DNA of 59,041 nt from contig JAHECY010000014.1 in NCBI GenBank assembly GCA_024641505.1, positions 1 to 59,041 on the forward strand, given 5' to 3'. Under the pieces are notes generated by a model. It saw nothing but the letters and a program-made list of their open reading frames with translations. It was not told the DNA's origin and did not search any database. Source of the DNA: Gammaproteobacteria bacterium. GTDB taxonomy: Bacteria > Pseudomonadota > Gammaproteobacteria > SG8-11. Below are positions 53,249 through 59,041 of the stretch, piece by piece (position 1 is the first letter of the stretch; the number at the start of each line of letters is the position of its first letter). A program made the position numbers and the translations under genes.

Positions 53249-55261
53249 ATGATTCCGGAAATTGGTCATTTCGCATTGGTGATTGCCCTGTGTATTTCAC
53301 TGGTGCAGGCAATATTTCCCATCTGGGGTGCTTCCATGGGCATTAACCCTTATATGGCCCTGGCCCGGCCGGCGGCACAGGCGCAACTGGTGTTCATTGT
53401 GCTGGCGTTCGTGTGTCTGGCCTATGCCTTTTTGCACGATGATTTCTCCGTGCTCTACGTGGCGAGTCAGTCCAATAGCGCGCTGCCGACGCCTTACAAG
53501 ATTTCCGCTATCTGGGGTGGTCATGAAGGATCCATGTTGTTGTGGATGTTGATGCTCTCCGGCTGGATGGCGGCGGTGTCCCTGTTCAGCCGTAATCTAC
53601 CGGTGGACATGGTGGCGCGGGTGTTGGGTATCATGGGCTTTATCTCCGTGGGCTTCCTGCTGTTTATTCTCCTGACGTCCAACCCTTTCGATCGTTTGAT
53701 TCCCGCCGCCGCTGATGGCCGGGATTTGAACCCGCTGCTGCAAGATCCGGGTCTGGTCATTCATCCGCCCATGTTGTACATGGGGTACGTCGGGTTTTCC
53801 GTGGCCTTCGCGTTCGCTTTGGCGGCATTGTTGAGTGGCCGTTTTGACGCCGCGTGGGCCCGTTGGTCACGCCCCTGGACCACGGTCGCCTGGGTGTTTC
53901 TGACCATTGGTATTGCGCTGGGCAGTTGGTGGGCTTACTACGAATTGGGCTGGGGCGGCTGGTGGTTCTGGGATCCGGTGGAAAATGCCTCGTTCATGCC
54001 GTGGCTGGTGGGCACGGCCTTGATTCACTCCCTGGCGGTTACCGAAAAACGCGGGGGCTTCAAAAACTGGACTGTGTTGCTGGCGATCTTTTCATTCTCC
54101 CTGAGTTTATTGGGTACCTTCCTGGTGCGTTCCGGAGTACTCACCTCGGTGCATGCGTTTGCCACCGATCCGGAACGGGGCTCGTTTATTCTGGGGTTCC
54201 TGCTGGTCGTGGTCTGTACCAGCCTGGCCCTGTTCGCCTGGCGCGCGCCGAAAGTCGGTGTTGGCGGTCAGTTCAAGCTGATGTCCCGGGAAACGCTGCT
54301 GCTGAGCAATAACGTATTACTGGTCGTGGCCGCGGGTTCCGTGCTGCTGGGAACCCTCTACCCGTTGCTGCTCGACGCTCTGGGTCTGGGTAAAATTTCC
54401 GTGGGTCGGCCGTATTTTAATGCGATGTTCGTGCCGCTGGTGGCATTTATCACCACGATGATGGGTATTGGGCCGCTGGCGCGCTGGAAGCAAGACAGCC
54501 TGCCGGCGATCGCGAAGAAGCTGCGTATCCCATTTGTCGCCGCGTTCATCGGTGCCGTGGGTGCGCCTTTTATCATGGGGGAATGGCATTGGATGGCCAG
54601 TCTCGGCATGCTGATGGCATTCTGGGTGATGTTTACCGTGATCCTCAATATTTGGGACCGGGTACAGCAGTCAAAGAAGCCCGGCGATTTCATCACCAAG
54701 CTCAAGGGGCAGCCGCGCGCTTATTACGGCATGAGCTTGGCCCATTTCGGCGTGAGCATTGTGATCATCGGTATCACCATGGTCAGTAATTACCAGATCG
54801 AAGAGGATCTGCGCATGGAAGTGGGGGATACCAAGAACCTGGGTGGCTATACTTTCAAGTTTGATGGCGCCACCAGGGTGCCGGGTCCTAACTATACCTC
54901 CAATATGGGGCAAATTGTGGTCACCCGCCCTGATGGCTCGGTGGAAAGCGTGCTGCATCCCGAAAAGCGTATTTATCTGGTACAGAGCATGCCGATGACG
55001 GAAGCCGGTATCAATACCGGGCTTACCCGCGATTTGTATGTATCGCTGGGGGAGCCGCTGGAGAACGGCGCCTGGAGCGTGCGTATCTACATCAAACCCT
55101 TTGTTGACTGGATTTGGGGGGGCGCCGGCTTTATGGCCCTGGGTGGCCTGCTGGCGATGTCCGATCGGCGTTATCGTCTGGCGGCAAAGCGCACGGCACA
55201 GCAGCCGACCGGTAAGGAAAACGAAGAAGCCAGTGGCAAGCTGGCCAATGCGGAGTCGTAG
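53249..55261 (+). CDS. ccmF: Cytochrome c haem lyase subunit CcmF
   Basis: A 670-residue membrane protein with many helices and the WWD signature WGGWWFWDPVENASFMPWL. Conserved haem-b histidine regions are present (VIHPPMLYMGYVG, VHAFATDPERGSF). CcmF and CcmH ligate haem from CcmE to apocytochrome. Length and motifs are normal. Confidence 0.97.
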   Translation: MIPEIGHFALVIALCISLVQAIFPIWGASMGINPYMALARPAAQAQLVFIVLAFVCLAYAFLHDDFSVLYVASQSNSALPTPYKISAIWGGHEGSMLLWMLMLSGWMAAVSLFSRNLPVDMVARVLGIMGFISVGFLLFILLTSNPFDRLIPAAADGRDLNPLLQDPGLVIHPPMLYMGYVGFSVAFAFALAALLSGRFDAAWARWSRPWTTVAWVFLTIGIALGSWWAYYELGWGGWWFWDPVENASFMPWLVGTALIHSLAVTEKRGGFKNWTVLLAIFSFSLSLLGTFLVRSGVLTSVHAFATDPERGSFILGFLLVVVCTSLALFAWRAPKVGVGGQFKLMSRETLLLSNNVLLVVAAGSVLLGTLYPLLLDALGLGKISVGRPYFNAMFVPLVAFITTMMGIGPLARWKQDSLPAIAKKLRIPFVAAFIGAVGAPFIMGEWHWMASLGMLMAFWVMFTVILNIWDRVQQSKKPGDFITKLKGQPRAYYGMSLAHFGVSIVIIGITMVSNYQIEEDLRMEVGDTKNLGGYTFKFDGATRVPGPNYTSNMGQIVVTRPDGSVESVLHPEKRIYLVQSMPMTEAGINTGLTRDLYVSLGEPLENGAWSVRIYIKPFVDWIWGGAGFMALGGLLAMSDRRYRLAAKRTAQQPTGKENEEASGKLANAES

Positions 55262-55264
55262 ACG

Positions 55265-55798
55265 ATGTTGAAATGGTACATCCCGCTGGGGATATTTTTA
55301 ATTTTGGCGATATTCCTTGGTATTGGTTTAACCAAGGATCCACGGGAAATTCCCACGCCGTTCATTGGCAAGCCGGCGCCGACATTCAAGTTGTCGCAAT
55401 TGGATGATTTCCAAAAAACCTTCTCGCCCGAGGATATGAAGGGCAAGGTGTGGATGCTGAACGTCTGGGCCTCCTGGTGTGTGGCTTGTCGGGCGGAGCA
55501 TCCGTTGCTGCTGGAAATGGCGCGCCGGGGAGATCTCAATATTTATGGTCTCAACTATAAGGATCAGCCCACGGACGCCAAGAACTGGCTTGCCCAGCAA
55601 GGTGGTAATCCCTACGGGCTCATTGTTGTGGATTTTGACGGCCGGGTGGGTATCGATTATGGGGTTTACGGCGTGCCGGAGACCTTTGTGATCGACAAGC
55701 AGGGTACCATTCGCCACAAAGTCATTGGTCCGATTACCCGGGAAGAGCTTACCACCAAGTTGCTTCCCTTGATCAAACAACTGGAGCAGCAGGGATGA
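55265..55798 (+). CDS. ccmG: Periplasmic thiol reductase CcmG (DsbE)
   Basis: A 177-residue membrane-anchored thioredoxin-like protein with active site WCVAC (C72, C75) and cis-Pro in YGVPETFVID. It keeps the apocytochrome CxxCH reduced. The ATG is 3 bases after the ccmF stop and the gene overlaps ccmH by four bases. Confidence 0.95.
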   Translation: MLKWYIPLGIFLILAIFLGIGLTKDPREIPTPFIGKPAPTFKLSQLDDFQKTFSPEDMKGKVWMLNVWASWCVACRAEHPLLLEMARRGDLNIYGLNYKDQPTDAKNWLAQQGGNPYGLIVVDFDGRVGIDYGVYGVPETFVIDKQGTIRHKVIGPITREELTTKLLPLIKQLEQQG

Positions 55799-56268
55799 GA
55801 AGAGTCGCGGGATTGATTTTTTGCCTGCTATTGCCAATGGCGAGTTTGGCGAAAGAGGCGCAGTTCATGGCATTGGATCCGGAATTGGAAGAGCGCGCCA
55901 ATGCGTTATCCAGTGAATTGCGTTGCCTGGTGTGCCAGAACCAGACCATCGCTGATTCCAACGCGCCCCTGGCCAAGGATTTAAAGCAGCAAGTGCGCGA
56001 GCAATTGAAAGCAGGGCGGACTAACGACGAAATCGTCGATTATATGGTGCAGCGTTACGGAGACTTCGTGCTGTATCGGCCCCCGGTCAAGGCGACCACG
56101 ATTTTGTTATGGACCGGACCCGCGCTCTTGTTGCTGGGTGGCGGTATCTTATTATTTGTATCCATGCGCAGTCGCATAGCGCGCAGTAACGCCACCTCCG
56201 AACTTTCAGTGGAGGATATCAGTCGCGCCGAGCGTTTGTTGCAGTCCGAGCAAGAGGGTAAAGCATAA
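55795..56268 (+). CDS. ccmH: Cytochrome c maturation protein CcmH (short, CcmL type)
   Basis: A 157-residue protein with signal peptide, the LRCLVCQNQ motif (C44, C47) and a C-terminal membrane helix. It forms mixed disulfides with apocytochrome and cooperates with CcmF. The stop overlaps the ccmI start. Confidence 0.95.
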   Translation: MRRVAGLIFCLLLPMASLAKEAQFMALDPELEERANALSSELRCLVCQNQTIADSNAPLAKDLKQQVREQLKAGRTNDEIVDYMVQRYGDFVLYRPPVKATTILLWTGPALLLLGGGILLFVSMRSRIARSNATSELSVEDISRAERLLQSEQEGKA

Positions 56269-57563
56269 TGATAGTTTTCTGGATTGTTGCCATCGCCCTG
56301 GTGGCAGCGGCGTTGTTGTTTCTGTTGCCTCCCCTGCTGACACGCCGTGTGAGCAATGAAACCCTGGATCGCCGCCAGATCAATATCACCATACATCGTG
56401 ACAAGCTGGCGGAGCTGGAGCAGGATTTGGCCGCGGGCGTGTTGGATGATACGCAATACGCGGTCGCGAAAAAAGAAATTGAAGCCGGGTTGCTGGAAGA
56501 CGTGGACGCCGAGCAGAGTGCGGTGCAGGCCCAGGATGAGGCACGGCAAAAAATCTTTGCGCGCAACGGTGTTGTGGCGGTGTCCGTAATCGTGCCCCTG
56601 GTTTCCCTGACCCTGTACGGCATGCTCGGTGGTGGTCCGGCGGCGTTCAATCCCAATGCGGCCGTTCCCAGTAGTGTCAGCGCCGAGGGACACGACGATC
56701 CTATCGAAGGCATGGTAGCGAGTCTGGTGAAGAAGCTGCAGGCGAATCCCGATGACGTCGAAGGCTGGGTGATGCTGGGTCGCTCGTATTACTTTTTAAA
56801 GCAGCACCAGCAAGCGGCTGAGGCATTTGGCAAAGCCGTTGCGCTTGCCGGTGAGACCGATGCCAATTTGCTGGCGGACTATGCCGACACCATGGCGGTG
56901 GCAAATAACCGCAGCATGGCAGGAAAACCCTACGAGCTGGTGCAGAAGGCGTTGGCGCTGGATCCGATGCATGAAAAATCGCTGTGGCTGGCGGGTACGG
57001 CCGCTTATCAGGCCGGTGATCTTAAACAGGCGTATCAGTACTGGCAGCGTCTGCAGCAGATATTTCCTCCCGGGTCGGATAATGCCCAGCAGATCGAGCG
57101 CAATCTCGGTGAGTTGAGCGCCATGATGACGGAGCAAGGCATCGAACCGCCAGCACCAATGGCCGTTGCCGCGCCGGTGGCCAACCCGGTAGCTGCCTCC
57201 GGCAGTGGGATCAGTGGCGCCACTTCGGTTAGCGGTCGCGTCACGCTGGTGGCCGCCTTGGCCGGCGGCGCCGCGCCGGAAGATACCGTGTTCGTGTTTG
57301 CCCGGGCTGCCAAGGGACCCCGCATGCCGCTGGCGATCTTGCGCAAGCAAGTGAAGGATTTGCCGCTGAGCTTTGAGTTGACCGATGCCATGGCGATGAA
57401 TCCGGCCATGAAACTCTCGGCATTTCCGGAAGTGGTGGTGGGTGCCCGCGTCTCGAAAAGCGGCAATGCCATGCCCCAGAGCGGTGATCTAGAAGGTTTG
57501 AGCCCGGTGGTGTCGGTGGGCACCACGGAAATCCCGGTGACTATCAACAGCGTGGTGCCATGA
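56268..57563 (+). CDS. ccmI: Apocytochrome chaperone CcmI (TPR domain)
   Basis: A 431-residue protein with two N-terminal membrane helices (about 2-20 and 95-115) and a periplasmic TPR domain (about 145-290, GWVMLGRSYYFLKQHQQAAE, SLWLAGTAAYQAGDLKQAY). A C-terminal beta-rich domain (VSGRVTLVAALAGGAAPEDT) follows. CcmI binds the apocytochrome C-terminus and delivers it to CcmF/H. It completes a full system I operon. Confidence 0.94.
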   Translation: MIVFWIVAIALVAAALLFLLPPLLTRRVSNETLDRRQINITIHRDKLAELEQDLAAGVLDDTQYAVAKKEIEAGLLEDVDAEQSAVQAQDEARQKIFARNGVVAVSVIVPLVSLTLYGMLGGGPAAFNPNAAVPSSVSAEGHDDPIEGMVASLVKKLQANPDDVEGWVMLGRSYYFLKQHQQAAEAFGKAVALAGETDANLLADYADTMAVANNRSMAGKPYELVQKALALDPMHEKSLWLAGTAAYQAGDLKQAYQYWQRLQQIFPPGSDNAQQIERNLGELSAMMTEQGIEPPAPMAVAAPVANPVAASGSGISGATSVSGRVTLVAALAGGAAPEDTVFVFARAAKGPRMPLAILRKQVKDLPLSFELTDAMAMNPAMKLSAFPEVVVGARVSKSGNAMPQSGDLEGLSPVVSVGTTEIPVTINSVVP

Positions 57564-57567
57564 GCAT

Positions 57568-57873
57568 ATGAAAAACAAATCATTGATAGCGGTAATTCTG
57601 GCCTGTTGTCTGTTGCCTCAGCTGGCGCTGGCGGGTAATGTTTTCAAGGGGCAGGAGGTCTATCAAATTAAGTGCGCCCAATGCCACGGCCAGAGAGGTG
57701 AAGGTATGCTGCTCAATGTGCCGGATTTCAGTCGTGGTGAAACCATACTTAAACCGGAAATGGAATTGGTGATGGTGATTAAAAATGGGAAAGGCATGAT
57801 GCCGGGTTTCATGGGCCAATTGAAAGAAGATCAAATTTCCGACGTTATCGCGTTCATCAGGTCATTATATTGA
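57568..57873 (+). CDS. Small monohaem cytochrome c
   Basis: A 101-residue exported class I cytochrome. Signal peptide to about LALA-GN, haem motif CAQCH (C37) and a likely axial Met in GKGMMPGFMG. It lies 4 bases after the ccmI stop, so it is co-transcribed with the maturation genes. It may be a direct substrate or an electron carrier for the neighbouring propeller protein. Confidence 0.93.
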   Translation: MKNKSLIAVILACCLLPQLALAGNVFKGQEVYQIKCAQCHGQRGEGMLLNVPDFSRGETILKPEMELVMVIKNGKGMMPGFMGQLKEDQISDVIAFIRSLY

Positions 57874-57874
57874 T

Positions 57875-58993
57875 ATGATTTCAAGACTTTCTCCCTGCTT
57901 GTTGTTGTTGCTGGCGCTGAGCGCCTGTTCCGATTCCGACAAAAAAACGGTTTCGAGTGACGCGCCTGCCGACGCCACCGAGCAGCCAACACCAACATCC
58001 AAGAACCGGGATTTTCAGGTGGTGGAGACGTTTGATGTCGGCAACAGCGTTTATGTGCGTTCCATGGGCCTGGATCGGCAGCGCGGCCGCTTATGGATCG
58101 GCACCTCGGTGGGCGCCATCGAGGTGGATGTTGCCACCCGGGATATGGTCGCGACTTACACCCGGGATCATGGTCTGGCAAACGAATATATTTTTACGAT
58201 CATGGCGGCGCAAGACGGTACCAAATGGTTCGGCACTAATGGCGGTGGCGTTTCCCGGCTGCGTGATGGCGCGTGGCAGACCTTTATGCCAATGCACGGG
58301 CTGGCGGACTATTGGGTGTATGCGTTCACCGAAGACCATAATGGTGATGTCTGGATCGGCACCTGGGCGGGGTTAAATGTGTTTCATCCCAAGGATGGCA
58401 CTTTCAAAACCTATCTGAAGGAGCTCGTCAACGAGTGGGTATATGGTCTGGCGGTGGACAGCAAGAATCAAGTTTGGATCGGCACCGAAGGCGGCATCAA
58501 TATGTTTGATGGCAAGACCTGGCATACCTGGACGCACGAAAACGGTCTTGGCGCCGCCAATAAAGACAATTTACCCGTGAGCGCAAACACCGGCCTGGGA
58601 ACCCGTTCACGGCATGATTTAAGCGTAATGATGCAAGGTCTGCCCACTTACAATCCGAATTACGTATTTACGGTCCAGTTGACGCCCGGCGATGGTGTCT
58701 GGGCGGGGACTTGGGGCGGCGGTGCGGCATTTTTTGATGGTGCCAACTGGACCAATTATTCGACACATGATGGTTTGGCGGGCAATATCGTCTACAGTGT
58801 CGCGGTGGTGGATGACACGCGGGTATGGTTTGGCACCAACAACGGCTTATCATATTTTGACGGTAAACAATGGCAGTCCATGACCCGCGACGATGGTCTT
58901 CTGGATGACAACGTCTATGCAATCAGTGTCGCCGATGATGGCGGTGTCTGGGTGGGTACGCGTGGCGGTGTCGCTCTCGTCAAACACAAGTAA
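57875..58993 (+). CDS. Lipoprotein with two-component-regulator-type propeller repeats
   Basis: A 372-residue lipoprotein with lipobox LSACS (C18). The mature part is built of Reg_prop repeats (RLWIGTSVGAIEVD, KWFGTNGGGVSRLRDG, VWIGTWAGLNVF, VWFGTNNGLSYFDGKQW, VWVGTRGGVALV). Such repeats are usually sensor parts of large hybrid kinases; here they stand alone and would sit in the periplasm or on the outer membrane. It starts 1 base after the cytochrome stop codon. Function unknown; binding to the adjacent cytochrome is an inference from position. Confidence 0.88.
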   Translation: MISRLSPCLLLLLALSACSDSDKKTVSSDAPADATEQPTPTSKNRDFQVVETFDVGNSVYVRSMGLDRQRGRLWIGTSVGAIEVDVATRDMVATYTRDHGLANEYIFTIMAAQDGTKWFGTNGGGVSRLRDGAWQTFMPMHGLADYWVYAFTEDHNGDVWIGTWAGLNVFHPKDGTFKTYLKELVNEWVYGLAVDSKNQVWIGTEGGINMFDGKTWHTWTHENGLGAANKDNLPVSANTGLGTRSRHDLSVMMQGLPTYNPNYVFTVQLTPGDGVWAGTWGGGAAFFDGANWTNYSTHDGLAGNIVYSVAVVDDTRVWFGTNNGLSYFDGKQWQSMTRDDGLLDDNVYAISVADDGGVWVGTRGGVALVKHK

Positions 58994-59041
58994 ACTCCGC
59001 GCATGGATGTCGCTACATGACAGGCAGAATTCGCACAAGGG

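Overview
The window looks like the chromosome of a Gram-negative, chemolithoautotrophic proteobacterium, most likely a gammaproteobacterium related to sulfur oxidisers. The basis is a form II RuBisCO with its CbbQ/CbbO activase, a complete system I cytochrome c maturation operon, an undecahaem cytochrome, several outer-surface lipoproteins, an Omp85-type barrel and a DjlA co-chaperone. I see no rRNA, tRNA, CRISPR array, phage or transposase gene.

Layout. 1-12 kb carries exported proteins: a surface protein running off the left edge, a PQQ-dehydrogenase/dihaem/discoidin fusion with a C-terminal sorting tail, a GH13 enzyme, and a 994-residue lipoprotein with a propeller and Cys-paired repeats. 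12-16 kb (minus strand) is a compact redox operon: hybrid cluster protein, then an AsrA/HydB-like iron-sulfur protein and an AsrB/HydG-like flavoprotein. 16-21 kb (minus strand) is cbbM-cbbQ-cbbO, with a rho-independent terminator after cbbM and a palindromic repeat element between cbbQ and cbbO. 21.5-30 kb has aspA, a frameshifted VOC-protein remnant, a small unknown protein, an Omp85-like barrel, a subtilisin-type lipoprotein and an ICMT-like membrane protein.

30.4-38.4 kb (plus strand) is the most distinctive locus: an 11-haem cytochrome with a Met/Cys/Gly-rich insert, a YVTN-type propeller, ResB, CcsA/ResC, a membrane-anchored TPR protein and a TlpA/ResA-like lipoprotein thioredoxin. It reads as a multihaem cytochrome bundled with its own system II-type assembly machinery. 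38-44 kb holds a small lipoprotein, a frameshifted ATP-grasp pseudogene, djlA and an orphan multi-PAS histidine kinase. 44-50.4 kb has a second GH13 enzyme, argC, a class IV aminotransferase and a divergent MocR-type regulator. 50.5-59 kb is ccmABCDEFGHI, followed in the same direction by a monohaem cytochrome c and a propeller lipoprotein.

How the parts fit: Calvin-cycle carbon fixation (cbbMQO) would be fuelled by periplasmic or surface electron transfer through c-type cytochromes. These need haem attachment, and two different assembly systems lie within about 20 kb of each other. The hybrid-cluster operon probably handles NO or hydroxylamine stress with a non-standard electron-transfer pair. 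The two GH13 enzymes suggest glycogen-type storage turnover.
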